A DNA stretch of 64,000 nucleotides from Zygnema cylindricum (Eukaryota > Streptophyta > Zygnematophyceae > Zygnematales > Zygnemataceae): NCBI GenBank assembly GCA_037447655.1, contig JBBHKE010001447.1, positions 1-64,000 of the forward strand, in the 5' to 3' direction. Each line of letters opens with the position of its first letter. The first letter of the stretch is position 1. Positions 34,062 to 45,214 of the stretch are shown one piece after another. The position numbers and the translations under genes are program-made. The notes beneath the pieces were generated by a model. It was not told the origin of the DNA, did not search any database, and saw nothing but the letters and a program-made list of their open reading frames with translations.

Positions 34062-34901
34062 TGTTTTTCTGAGACAACAGCCGGAACCGAAGACGATGAG
34101 GATGCCGGTGTAGTCATCTCGGAACCAAACCAAGCAAGAAACTTTCACAAAAACCGGTCTGAAAAACAGACACTTCAACAGTTGATAAAACCCAAACCAG
34201 ATACACAATAGCTCTGCAAATCTACCACAAAGTAGATAATATCAGGATGAACACATACACAAAATTTCAAATAATTCTGCCAACAGATCTGTGAGATATC
34301 CACAGATGAAAATGCCAAAAACAGGCTGTACAGTTTCTGACTACAAAATGTTCATAACTTCAAAGTTATCTAAGTCCTACTAATATACACTGAAGCCTAT
34401 GCTGCTGAACGTACGGAGGCATACCAGCCGTACAATAAATACCTACGGCTCAAACCGAACAAGGTACGTCACACAAAAAGATTCCTTTACTAATCAACTA
34501 ACCACACAAAGACAAAAATCTACTTAACTAGATATTTACAAAGGAGTAGAATTCTATATGCCACGTCATTTGTCGTGTATGTGGTTCACACAGACCAGCA
34601 TTTGTCGGTGGTCTCCCTCAGCCGCGTACATATCACATTCGGCACCGTAGACAAATCTCCATGTGCCATTTTGTCCTCAAGTATATCTATGCACAAACAA
34701 TCGGATATTTTGGAGTGTCTTCTTTCTTGTAGTGACTTGTGTCTTGGGAGTGTATACAAAGGTGTACTCCCTACCGATCTAGTGGAACATCAATTCTGGT
34801 GTGTAATGAAACGAACTTACAACCAAACATATGCTAAGTCGTGAAACTCTCTCTCTCTCACAATCGAGGCATAGAGAGGACTAAAGCTTTCCAAAACAAC
34901 A
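34062..34901 (+). repeat. S2: solo LTR inside C6 pol
   Basis: Starts TGTTTTTCTGAGACAAC, ends CCAAAACAACA, and is flanked by a perfect 5-bp target duplication ATTAT (34057-34061 and 34902-34906). The uninterrupted C7 sequence shows a single copy at that point. The 840-bp sequence has no gag or pol and lacks the tRNA-like module. It shares a block (GTACGGAGGCATACCAGCCG near 34412-34432) with S3 at 42797-43815, which has the same start and end, so both belong to another LTR family whose internal part is not in this window. Strand is arbitrary, as no promoter was identified. Confidence 0.85.
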
Positions 34902-35604
34902 ATTATCTCCTGAAGAACAGAAGTTCATGCAGACTATTCCTTACTGACAAGTAGTGGGAAGTCTAATCTATTTTATGAATTGTACCCGGCCGGATTTAGC
35001 TGCAGTTGTAGGAGTGCTGAGTAGAAGTCTAAATGCTCCCACTAAGAGGGATTGGGAGGCAGCTAAGAGAGTCCTTAGAAACTTGATAGGAACTAGGGAT
35101 CTATGGTTGCATTTGGGTAGGGAGAATACTGACATCACTACTTGGAGTGATTCTAGTTATGGTGATGCTCCGATGAGGAGATGCACTTCTGGATATGTAT
35201 CATATGTGGATGATGGGGCTTGCTGTTGGAGTAGCAAACAGCAAAAGGTTATTGCTCAGTCCACCATGAAGGCTGAGTATATGGCCTCTTGCTCTGCTGT
35301 AAAAGAATTGATGTGGGTCAAGTCTTTGCTTGGTGAGCTTGGTCATCTTAAGAGTGGTGTGCAGAAAATATTTTGTGATAATCAGGCAGCAATTGCTATT
35401 TCTGCCAATCCTAAACATCATTTTAAAGCCAAACAAATGGACATTAGACTCAGCTTTAATAGAGAGAAAGTAGAAAATAAAATAATCAGTTTAGAGTACC
35501 GACTAGATAGTGAGATGGTAGTTGATATGATGACCAAACCTGTGCCTTCCCCTAAGCTAATTTTCTACCGAGAGAAGTGTGGTCTGAAATTAAAGATTGA
35601 CTAG
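34902..35604 (+). pseudogene. C6 RNase H
   Basis: Continues SPEEQKFMQTIPY, one stop in place of Arg near 34944, then an open frame 34954-35604: MGSLIYFMNCTRPDLAA, SRSLNAPTKRDWEAAKRV, WSDSSYGDAPMRRCTSG, SSKQQKVIAQSTMKAEYM, FCDNQAAIAISANPKHHF, MDIRLSFNREKVEN, TKPVPSPKL, ending CGLKLKID. The acidic residues WSD, E of AEYM and DN of CDN fit the RNase H active-site positions of copia elements. Polypurine tract AAAATAAGGGGAG at 35605-35617 follows. Confidence 0.9.
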
Positions 35605-35617
35605 AAAATAAGGGGAG

Positions 35618-36656
35618 TATAGAAATTAATGGTTTTAAAGTATTTTCTAGGCTTGAATAGAAATAAAGAAGCCGAGGCAGTCTACCTCTAATTTCTCTCT
35701 CCAACTCTCAAACTTGTCGCAGTCACTGAGAAATTGGAGAGGAAGCTAGAGCCATGGCTACCTAGGCTATCCTGAGGTTTACGGGTTAGTTAGGGGATTA
35801 TTTACTAAAATGTATGTGCCGGCCACAGGACTTGATCCTGGTACCTGCCGGCCGACAGAGAGTACATAGCCGGTAGCCTTAGCCGTTAAGTCTAAAAGTA
35901 GTCTTACGTATTATGTAGTACGATAATTAATTAAACATTAATTCGTAGGATAAATCATATAACTATAATTGTTAACGGGATACATATATCTAATACTGTA
36001 AAAGTACGAATTGCGGTACGGATAAGAAATCAATACCGCGCATTGATTTCGTAAGCGAAACAAATACCGCGCATGTATTTATTACGGCTACGATCAAATG
36101 CGAGTTAAATCGGACGGCCAGAAGTAGCGCCGAGATCGCGAAAGAAGAATTTGGCGGTTTGTGGGCATCGCCACATCGGATGACACGTGGCGAATTTACA
36201 TTGGAGCGCGGCATCTCCGAGGATTAAAGGAGCGAATCCGGGCATAACACGTGTGGACATTTAGGCCATGTCGTACAGTGTCCGTACATAAAGTACACCG
36301 GCAGTTGTACTTTTGCGTACGGAAGTGTAATGTGATTGGTTGCGTACATCAGTAGATAGAGTCTGTGAAAGAGATAGGACTTAGAAAAATTAGAAGATAG
36401 GACCATCTCTCCTAGAGAGCTTCTATACAAAAGGTCAACGTTGATCCTCTATAACTTACTGCTCAGGGGAGCAAATTCAGAGATTCTTTTTGCTATCGAC
36501 TCACGAGAGTCTTCCCTTCATAGGGGTGCAGGTGGTGAGATTTTTTGTCTGCCAGGGTGGCAGTTGTTTTTGGTGAAACCCGAAGGGGTAAGGATTATCC
36601 TAGAGGCTTCTTGGAAGCTGTCCACTCTGAGGACTTATGGAGGTCTCAGAGTTTCA
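35618..36656 (+). repeat. 3' LTR of C6
   Basis: Starts TATAGAAATT (TG mutated to TA), ends GAGTTTCA, then TATGG of the host gag. Antisense tRNA-like segment at 35815-35900, AGAGAGCTT block and TATACAAAAGG at 36424-36434. It differs from the 5' LTR by scattered substitutions. Confidence 0.92.
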
Positions 36657-37680
36657 TATGGGGCATTGTGAGTGGCCATGTGCGTCAGCCATCCGCTAAA
36701 TTGGGAGTTCCACCAAGATTTGGAGGATCTCGGTTCACTATAGGATTTGCAGGGGCAGAGGGGGTAGAGGATATTACAGAAAACACCATGTCGGACAAAG
36801 TGAAGGAGAAAATCAAACCGATGGCTTGTGGATCGGCTCTAGTAGCACATGTTCAGAAAATAGAGGCGAATGATACTGAAATATAGGATTTTATCAATAC
36901 CGTGGCGACTCATTTTATTGTCAAGCGTCTCATTCAGGGATTGGCTACACCTCATGTTCATGTGGAGAGGGCAGACTAGTTGTGGGAAGCTCTTATCGAC
37001 ATTTACCAGAGCTGTACGATTCAGCAGCAGAAGCTGGCAGATCACAAGGTACAAGCATATGTGTACAAAGGGGGAAAGATGTTAGATTTATGTAATGATG
37101 TGGCTGGGTTATTCATGGAGTTAGAAAGTGCAGGGAAAAGGGAGACCTAAAAGAAAAGGTGAACACTTTGCTAATGAAACTCTCGGATGATTATGAGAAC
37201 ATTGTTAAGAGGGACCAGGATTCGTCAGATCATCTTTGGATCTAGAATTCTGTTGCGAGATGATTTTGGTTAGGGAAAGCACAATTGATATTCGTAGGGG
37301 AGGAAAGAGTGTTCAAGCATTGGCTACTGGTACTAACTGGGGGGATAAGGATTCCAAGAAACCTTATGGGAACTTTGGTGGAGGAGGAAGAGGAAACCAT
37401 GACGATCTGGACCAAGGGCTCTGAAGGAACTTTGACATTTTTGTAAGAAATCGGGACACTACATGGCGGAGTTCACTAAGTTGACAGAGTTGAGATTGAA
37501 GGAGGAATCGATTAGAAAACCCGTCGGAAGGTAAAAAAGGCGTTCGTTGCCACAGAAGTCACGGGAGAAGATGTCGACGATGACGATGGAGAACCTCTCC
37601 TCAACGAGGAGTTGGAGGTGAAAGGTGAGCCATAGATTCCAAAGAGGCAAAAGTTTGCTTTCCGTGGAGTGAAAGAAGCT
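36657..37680 (+). pseudogene. C4 (right copy) gag, continued
   Basis: Resumes at TATGG with WGIVSGHVRQPS, LGVPPRFGGSRF, an acidic spacer, and ATHFIVKRLIQGLATPHVHV with stops (about 36893, 36979), then LADHKVQAYVYKGGKMLDLCND, frameshift, VNTLLMKLSDDYEN, MILVRESTIDIRRGGKSVQAL. The zinc knuckle near 37425-37472 has a stop for the first Cys and Phe for the last Cys. An Arg/Lys spacer leads to the protease. Several inactivating changes. Confidence 0.86.
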
Positions 37681-39222
37681 CCTGAAGAAAGATGGATCAT
37701 TGATTCAGGAGCCTCTATGCATATGTGTAGAGAAAAACTATTTTTTACCAAAATGAGAAAGATCCCTACTGTAGAGATAGAGTATGGGGATGGGAGAATA
37801 GTGACCACTAATTCAGTGGGATCAGTAGATTTGAGGGTCATAGTTAATGGAAAGACATCTATAGTCACCTTCTCTGATGTTCTTTTTATTCGGAGTTGAC
37901 AAAAATCTTATCTCTACGTCGGTCTTAGATGATTGAAGCTTTGAGACTAGTACTAAGAAAAGAGTCTTTGTTGGTAGCTATGAGAATGAAATGTACTTCA
38001 CAGCAGAAAAGGGTAGCCAAGGAATGTTTAGGCTAAAAGTTGAGTAATGGAAAGACGAGAGTTTACTATGATGGTGTAAGTGATTTGATGATGTGGCATA
38101 AAAGATTGGGACATGTGCATCTAAATAGATTGAAGGAAATGAAGAAAACGGGTGTAGTTGAGGGCATACATTTTGGAGATGATGAGACTTTGGATGATTT
38201 TAGTGGGTGTGCTCAGGGAAAGGCCCACACATTGCCTTTTCCAAAAGCCGCAACATATAAGGGTGAAATGGTTTTAGATTTGGTTCACAGTGACATATGG
38301 CGACCGGCCAAAGTGTCATAAGTTGGAGGGTAAAGATTTATGCTTACTATCACTGATGATTCGTCTAGATACTCTAGAGTATATTTCTTGAAAAACAAAT
38401 CTGAGGCTTCGGCTTACTTTAAAGAATAAAAATCATGGAGTGAAACGCTTCATGAGACATCTATAAAGAGAGTGAGAAGTGATAATAGGGGGAATTCACT
38501 TCTAATGAATTTGAGGACTACTTGAAAGAGGAAGGGGTTAAACACCAAAAGATTGTCCCAAAGAACCCAGAATAAAATGGTGTAGCCGAGAGACTAAATA
38601 GGACATTAAGTGATAGTGCCCGTAGCATGTTGAGAGATAAAAATATAAGCAAAAGTTTTTGGGCAGAAGCTATAAATTGTGCTAACTATCTCAAAAATTG
38701 AGTCCTTACCTTAGCTGTAAAAGGTCAAACACCCTATGAAAGATGGACCGGAAGAAAACCTAACACATCACACTTAAAGGTGTTTGGAAGTCAAGTGTTT
38801 AGTTTAAACACAAAAAAATCTGATTGGAAGTTAGATGCTAGAGGAAAGTCTGGATTCTTACTTGGGTATGATGAGAACGTAAAAGGGTATAGAGTTTATG
38901 ATCTTGGAGGAGAAGACATAGTTCTAGTGTAGCACTTGGTAGTTATGGATGAAGGAAAATCCATAGATCCCTTTAAGTACACTAAACCGGTCAGAATTCG
39001 AATTGAATCTAAAAGTGAGTTAGATTCAGATTCTACTAACCAAACTCCGGTTCAGCCTGATCTTGCAGAGGAAGATAAAAAATTGACCAAGAATGATCCT
39101 CTTTTCGAGTCACAACTTCCGATTCAAACCAGGGAAGAGATAGAAGAAAGACCACAAATGGACAATGAACAACCGGAGATAGACTCAACGGATAGGGGAG
39201 AAGGTGAAGGTGTTCGGAGAAA
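37681..39222 (+). pseudogene. C4 (right copy) protease and integrase
   Basis: Protease WIIDSGASMHMC at 37692-37727 with intact Asp. A frameshift near 37893, then YFTAEKGSQGMFRL and, at 38040-38321, MMWHKRLGHVHLNRL, FSGCAQGK (first Cys changed to Phe), HSDIWRPAKVS and a stop. Further stops and frameshifts interrupt the ITDDSSRYSR, VRSDN, NGVAERLNRT and SHLKVFGSQVFSL stretches to about 38935. The C-terminal acidic linker runs to GEGVRRNETL, and at 39222 the element is cut by minus-strand LTR fragment L1. No RT follows on this side. Confidence 0.86.
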
Positions 39223-39650
39223 TGAAACTCTGAGACCTCCATAAGTCCTCAGAGTGGACAGCTTCCAAGAAGCCTCTAGGATAATCCTGACCCCTTTTTG
39301 TTTCAGCAAAAATAACTGCCACCCTGGCAGACAAAAACCCTGACCACTTGCACCCCTGTGAAGGCAAGACTCCTTTGAGTCGGTAGCAAAAAGAATCTCT
39401 GAATTTGCTCCCCTGAGCAGTAAGTTATGGAGGGTCAAAGTTGACCTTTTGTACAGAAGCTCTCTGGGAGAGGGGGTCCTATCTTCTAATTTTTCTAAGT
39501 CCTATCTCTCTCACAGACTCTATCTACTGATGTACGGAACCAATCTGAATTGAGTTCCGTACGCAAAAGTACAGCTGCCGGTGTACTTTAGGTACGGACA
39601 TTGTACGACATGGCCAAAATGTCGACACATGTCAGATATGAGTGATTCCA
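39223..39650 (-). repeat. L1: partial LTR of the C6 family
   Basis: On the plus strand it begins TGAAACTCTGAGACCTCCAT, the reverse complement of the LTR end, and follows the family to about 39650, where similarity stops. The promoter block (CTCTCTGGGAGAGG, about 39460-39474) is included. U3 with the tRNA-like part is missing. No internal region follows on either side. Confidence 0.78.
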
Positions 39651-41576
39651 CGTAAGTTGACTACCAAATCTCAAAAATCATCGAACATCTGGAAAACGAT
39701 CGTTTTCGTCTGGAATATCGTACCTGCATATGACGTACGTGTACTTCACAAGTGTACCTCGTCAATGTACCTCAGAGATCTCCTTCACTTTGCTGACTTT
39801 CAGGAAAAGATTGTATTTCTTTCCGGCAAAATTTTTACAGTCACTTTGTCCGAAGTCACGAGACTCTGAAAACCTGTGGGATTTTTTTTTTTTTTTTTTA
39901 AGCTTCAATATATCGACGATACGATATATCGGAGATATATCGCGATAATTTGAAATTCGATATATCGAAGCGATATATTGATTATCGGGCACCTAAAATT
40001 CGATATATATCGAATACCGGCAAACGCTCCTCGATAACCAACACTACCTACCGGGTATTTGGTTAAGGTTTACCCTTTTAGGGTTTTTTAGGGTGTGGTT
40101 TGGTGTTTTTTATATATTAAAAAAAACAAAATAACAAAAAACCCTAAACATATATATACATTTTTACGTCCGCGCGGCGCGGCGCGTCGTAACACGAAAA
40201 GATGACGGGGGGCCGACGTGGATCTCCCACAATGCGCGAAATTGACCTTCGAGGTTCACATAGCCCGAAAAACGCAAGATTCAAGCAGGTGCCACACAAA
40301 TGTTGAGTTATTAAAGCGAGGGAGGGTACTCGCTATTACAGTCACTCACACATACGACAGAAAGATCGCAATGGTCTCTGACCTCAAATTTAAATTATGT
40401 CTCCTCTCCCTCCTTATCACACTATCGCTCCTACCTTACATTTAAAGGAATGTAACACGACAATGCTGGTTTTAAAATAAAGAGCTCTAAAAATAAAAAT
40501 AATAGTCGCGGGCGACTTGGTGCTTTGCCCTTTGGTTGCCAAGGACCTTTCGTTTTTGTACAGTACCATGTATAATGTGATAGTACTCTACCTATAATGT
40601 ACGAACATCTTGTCGTTTTCATAAAATATATTTATTAGATGTTAACTTTTGTTGCGTGTTTCGATTTAGTTCGTCGTTTCATGTCTTCGTGTCCACATTG
40701 ACGGCGCCGTATGCGGTTTCCAAATAATACGTTCATTTTTGTGTGTGCCGTCGCTTTTGTTGTTGCTATCGCAGTCGCCTGTTCTCGTCGTCGTCGCTAG
40801 GATATCGTTTCACATACTTGGTACGGTTAACTCGCATCGACGGCATCGTGGTACCTATCGTGGCCACCTTGATGTCGTCGGCCGCTTGAAGTACTTGCGG
40901 TGTTGGCGGCCTCGTTCTCTGCAAACAAATCTGCAAAAAATGGAACGTTAATCTTGCCCGTACACCTGTACTTTTGAAATCCCGTGACCCTTGACCGATC
41001 AATGTCGTCGTTAATTGATTTTGGTCACGGACCAATAAGAGCGTCACAATTTGTCGAAGGAGTTACATGTACTCCTCCACGTTTCAATCCGTTTCTGCGA
41101 CGTCCGATTTCAAAGTTGGCGGTTGAGATGTCGTTTCGGCAGTTTTCAATATACGACGCCTTATCGCTTTGCGCCAATGCCGCTTTCCACAAAATGTTCC
41201 TGCTGTACTTTGACCTTGGCCCCTATCGTCCCCATATAGGTAGTGACGCTCGTGTCTTTCGGTACTTTTCCTGTCTTTCGGTACTTTTCTTCTTCAGAGC
41301 TTCTCCTTTGAAATTCTTTCTTGAATTTCTGTCTAAGTCCCTTTCTCCTTTTCTAATCTCTCTCAGGTTGCTGTATCTTATTGCTTGCCAATCAAAGTTA
41401 AAACCTAGGTTCTGTTTCTGTTGAGGTTGTCCTTTTCGATTTCTTTCCCAAAAACTAACCTCATGACTTCCCCTCCAAACCCTAATCTGCGGAGGAGTTC
41501 TCTTTTTCTTCTTCCCAACCACGTCTTTCGTTGCGGCCTTAATCTTGTTTCTCCTATTCTGGGAGAAATTTTGATG
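39651..41576. other. No gene supported; CGATATATCG cluster at 39905-40015
   Basis: Contains a T run (39882-39899) next to a cluster of ATATCG, CGATATATCG and TATCGAAT words (39905-40015), then mixed sequence. Short open frames on both strands (e.g. 40984-41424 plus) have no recognised motif. The upstream exons of the Crypton gene could lie in the right part of this stretch, but I could not identify them. Confidence 0.35.
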
Positions 41577-41724
41577 TCTCCCAGCTTTTTTCAAAAAATG
41601 TATGTTTCATTTACCTTCTTCAATTTTATGGTGGAAGGTGTCCTCTTTTGATTTCTCCCAGCTTTTTTCAAAAAATGTATTTTTCATTTACCTTCCTCAA
41701 TTTTATGGTGGAAGGTGTCCTTGT
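41577..41724. repeat. 77-bp tandem duplication
   Basis: TCTCCCAGCTTTTTTCAAAA begins at 41577 and again at 41654, and both are followed by ATGTAT-TTTCATTTACCTTC and AATTTTATGGTGGAAGGTGT with few differences. Two copies only. Confidence 0.75.
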
Positions 41725-42796
41725 TATTGTTTTTTTGTTTTCCTTCCCTTGGAAACTACTCTCTTGAGATTTCCCCCTTTGGAATTGTTTGAGTGTTTTT
41801 CTCCCTCTAAAAGTTTTGGTTTTCTGTTTTTGTTTTCAGTTTGGGGGTTGGATGGTGATTTTAGGGTTTAAATCTTACTTACTTCTTCGTTTGTGACCAC
41901 CTTTTCCATTGCTCTTTCTTCCAGGTTCACTTTCACGGGAGGTGTCACTTTCACGGGAGTTGTGGCATGCTAAACTTCGATACTTCCTGCACTTCTTTGA
42001 TGTGGGTAATTGGTTTCGCCATCTGTCACTCCAAGGGAGGACACGCTTTTCTTTGGGCTGCTCTAAAACTCTCCACCTGTTGTCTTGCAATCACATTTTG
42101 ATTCTTTGCATTGCATTATGTTAGTGAATGAATTTTATGGTAAATGTTTCAATGTTGATCTAGAAGCCATCAAAGTGATGGGACGTTGGACATCCGACCA
42201 TTTTTCCTATTCATATGTTACGGATTTGCCAACTGACATTCTACTTCAAGCTTCCGACCACGAAAACAACACCATAAAATATTTTCTACCTCGTTCCAAT
42301 GTGGAACCCCCTACTACTATTTGTGCTATGTTTTGGCCGTGGGTCGAAAGGACATATGTTAAGCTATTAGCGGTAGGTTTAAAAAATCTATCACCATTTA
42401 TATCCTTAAATTTTGGGTTAAGAAATCTTTGGTTTTTTATGTTCGTCACTTTTTCACTATGCTATTTTATTTTTTTGTTGTATATATTGGTTTTTGTTCA
42501 ATTTTTTGATTTTTTTTTGTTTTTTTTTTTGTTTAATTTCGTTTTTTTTGTCTTTTCAATTGTTTTTTCTTTGATTTCAATTGTTTTTCCTGTTTTTAGG
42601 TTGTTTTTCATATTTTTTTTGGATAATTTTATTTTTATTATGGTTTTTTTACTCTTTTTTAATTGTTTTTTTTCTTTATATTTTTAACTTTTTCTCTCTT
42701 TCCCTCTCTTGTTTTTTTCTTTTTTTTCTCTCTCTCTGTCACATTTTTCATTTGTTTTATATCTAATGAATTATTGTTCTATTAAAACTATACAAA

Positions 42797-43815
42797 TGTT
42801 TTTTTGTGCATAAAAATGTTGTCCATAGCCTATTTCAGCCATGGATTACTCACGGAAACACCCACAGACTACCTCAAAAACAGCTGTGTTTCAGACAGCA
42901 CAGATTACTCCACACTAAACAAAATGGTCTCAAAATGCAACAATATGCAGTATACCATATACACTATAAACTCCCAAAGTTACAGCCAAATCCAACAAGG
43001 CATCTAGAAGATATAGGCTATAGAGTTTCCCAAAAGTAGCTGACAGCTTCACAAACTAGCCACTTAGACTGTTCACAGAATCTTACAAAGATACTTGAAT
43101 ACCATGAAACTTCACACACATATAGATTCTATATCATAGAATAACTCCACAAAGTTTCACATGAAAGCACCAATCAGAGTGATCACACCAACAGGTCAAA
43201 GATGCAGAAAACAGTCTGCCATTACTTTGATTAACTTGACTGCGATACATAAAATAATCTAAGTCCTGCAAGTTATACTCAGAGTACGGAGGCATACCAG
43301 CCGTACTATATCTACTCTAATAACCTAACTAGTCAAAAGGACAAACCTCTGTTGTACAGAATATTTACACCGTACTCTTCGTATGTTAGAAACCAAGCTA
43401 CCACTAAGCAACTACTAAGCTACCACTACCGTACAATCATTATTACTCGAGATCTATCCTAGTCATATTATCCGCAACTGCGCTAACTGCGCTGGCTGCG
43501 CAGGCTGCGCTGGCTGCGCTGGTTGCGCTTGTCCGTACAGATCATACAAATAGCCGCAGCTACGTTGACTTAACTGCGTCGCACCTCCGCCGTACCGGCG
43601 GCGCCTATTCCGTTTATTTTACATCGGATCGCTTCGCGATCCGCCGTCCATTTGTCACAGCTTGTTCACACCACTTAATGAGTCTTCTACGTCACTTTAA
43701 TTATATCAATCCGTTCGCTCCCCCAATCCGTGAATCTATTCAAACCTCCATATTAAATCCAATTAGTAGTTACGGGCAAACTGTCTAGTACGCACGAAAC
43801 TGACTTTTCAAAACA
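42797..43815 (+). repeat. S3: solo LTR in the apparent intron of the Crypton gene
   Basis: Starts TGTTTTTTTGTG, ends TTTTCAAAACA, flanked by ACAAA (42792-42796 and 43816-43820) as a 5-bp target duplication. It shares the terminal sequences and the CGGAGGCATACCAGCCGTAC block (about 43285) with S2. It contains a short GCGCTGGCT tandem repeat (43473-43531) and a self-complementary GGATCGCTTCGCGATCC at about 43625-43641. No internal element sequence. Confidence 0.72.
43473..43531. repeat. 9-bp tandem repeat (CTGCGCTGG type)
   Basis: Six to seven imperfect copies of a 9-mer such as CTGCGCTGG inside solo LTR S3; absent from S2, so it expanded in this copy. GC-rich in an AT-rich setting. Confidence 0.8.
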
Positions 43816-44640
43816 ACAAAAAATGCTCAGGCTTCAAAATCTGAACGAGATTTAAGTGCACAAAATTTCGTTCAAACAATGTTATGGCTTAAAACAATGT
43901 TTTTACAGGATCATGCTTTTTTCTAAGATTTACTACTTGATCTTCCCATCTTCATCCACAAATTGTTCCAATCTCATTTATGGTCGTCGTTCAAAGACGA
44001 AGTCAAAAAAAAATATCTTGAAGCATCAAACATGTGGGCTTCAATTGCTGACGCCGAAGCAAATGTGCAGATCACTATCTCACAGGTGGGAAAATTAGTT
44101 GATTTGTTATTTATGTGGAGTCAAACTTGTGGAAGAAAACATGATTTTATTGGAGAAGAAATCTATTATGTAAAAGAGACACTTTCAAGTTTGGAAGGGA
44201 AAATGTGTATTATAAATGAGAACTTGAGAGAGAAAATGTCTAATATAGATGAAGAGATAACCCATATTATCCGTATGATGAATGGTCACGGAGAGACGTT
44301 GTATGAAAGAGAACCCTCAGATCAAATCAAAACAGACCAAGAGAAGGTGAATCGGCCATAAGAATCGGGACTTCGAACGTAATCCTCCTCAAAGTGATGG
44401 TGAGAGAGATGAAACCCATGTAGAAAGGCAAAAACAACCGAAGAATTTCCACCTCCTGTTCCATCACAAGAAAACTCAAATCAATTTCCTTTGATGACAC
44501 AAATTGGAGCTCGACTACACACGGTAAAAGATGTGTGGAAAGCATGTCATGATGGTATATGTGGACTCTCTTCCATCACAAATTTGGCAAAAAGTGGAAT
44601 TAGTTGGAGGATAGGAGAATCAAGGAAGTTTTATAGGTAG

Positions 44641-45214
44641 CATTAAGTACGACGTTAGACAGATTGCAAGATCGTCAATTGGTGAACAAATGGAGTCTAC
44701 GCGAAATATCAAGGAGATTAGTGACTGAAAACAAGAAAAACTAAATTGAAGTTTACAAGACTTTTTTGGCACTTGTTATAACTGTGAATTGTTTAGCTTT
44801 TGAAACTTTGTAGAAACATATAATGTTTATTTAAATTGGTTTTTTAGAAATTCAAACTCGCGTAATGCGTTTGCTTATAACTTTATTATTTTCGGCCCAT
44901 TATATGTTTATATTTTATTTGTTATTTATATTTTATTTAGTACGAACCCTAAAATTGTATAACTTGTGATATATTTGATAAAAAAATATGTGTAACCTTT
45001 ATTGTTGTCAAAGTTAATGTTTTTTGTATTTTATTTTACAAAATGTCCATTTTAATTTATATTAACAAAATAAATTATTTTATATTTGCTGCATAATTTT
45101 TTTTCATCATTAACTTGGATATCTTGTACACACACACAAAATCTATCTGTATATGATTTTATTTTCATTATTTTTATCAACAATTACGTTAGGTTAAAAA
45201 GTTTTAGTTAATAT
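44641..45214. other. AT-rich spacer, no gene; last ~55 bp belong to the 325-bp repeat array
   Basis: A possible tail of the Crypton coding region (to about 44750) fades into AT-rich sequence. From about 45158 (CATTATTTTTATCAACAATTACGT) the sequence matches the unit that continues at 51657 on the other side of C7. Confidence 0.45.

Larger units (their letters stand above)
29376..36656 (+). mobile_element. C6: complete copia retrotransposon nested in the gag of C4
   Basis: LTRs at 29376-30421 and 35618-36656; target duplication TATGG at 29371-29375 and 36657-36661. Between them lie primer-binding site, gag, protease-integrase, RT, an inserted solo LTR (34062-34901), RNase H and polypurine tract. 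Host gag reads across the insertion point. C6 therefore moved after C4, and S2 moved after C6. Confidence 0.95.
42085..44640 (+). pseudogene. Crypton-type tyrosine recombinase with GCR1-like DNA-binding domain (multi-exon, decayed)
   Basis: Exon-like piece 1 (42085-about 42373) encodes the tyrosine recombinase C-terminus: IKVMGRWTSDHFSYSYVTDL, where GRW takes the GHxW position and a following Tyr is the candidate nucleophile, then FLPRSNVEPP and FWPWVE, a signature I know from Crypton (CryptonF) proteins. GTAGGT after KLLA is a possible donor. A T-rich stretch and solo LTR S3 (42797-43815) follow. Piece 2 (acceptor TTTTTACAG at about 43911, to 44361) encodes LPIFIHKLFQSHLWSSFKDE and a helical, coiled-coil-like tail. 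After a frameshift, 44494-44640 encodes TVKDVWKACHDGICGLSSIT and SWRIG, resembling the GCR1_C fold (VxxLWxEWxxGxxGxxSI...WR). Upstream catalytic Arg and His motifs were not found. Stops and frameshifts make it a pseudogene. Confidence 0.66.

Noticed and set aside
40984-41424. Plus-strand frame of 146 codons, considered as an upstream Crypton exon
   Set aside because: No recombinase Arg box or other motif seen; codon content looks random.
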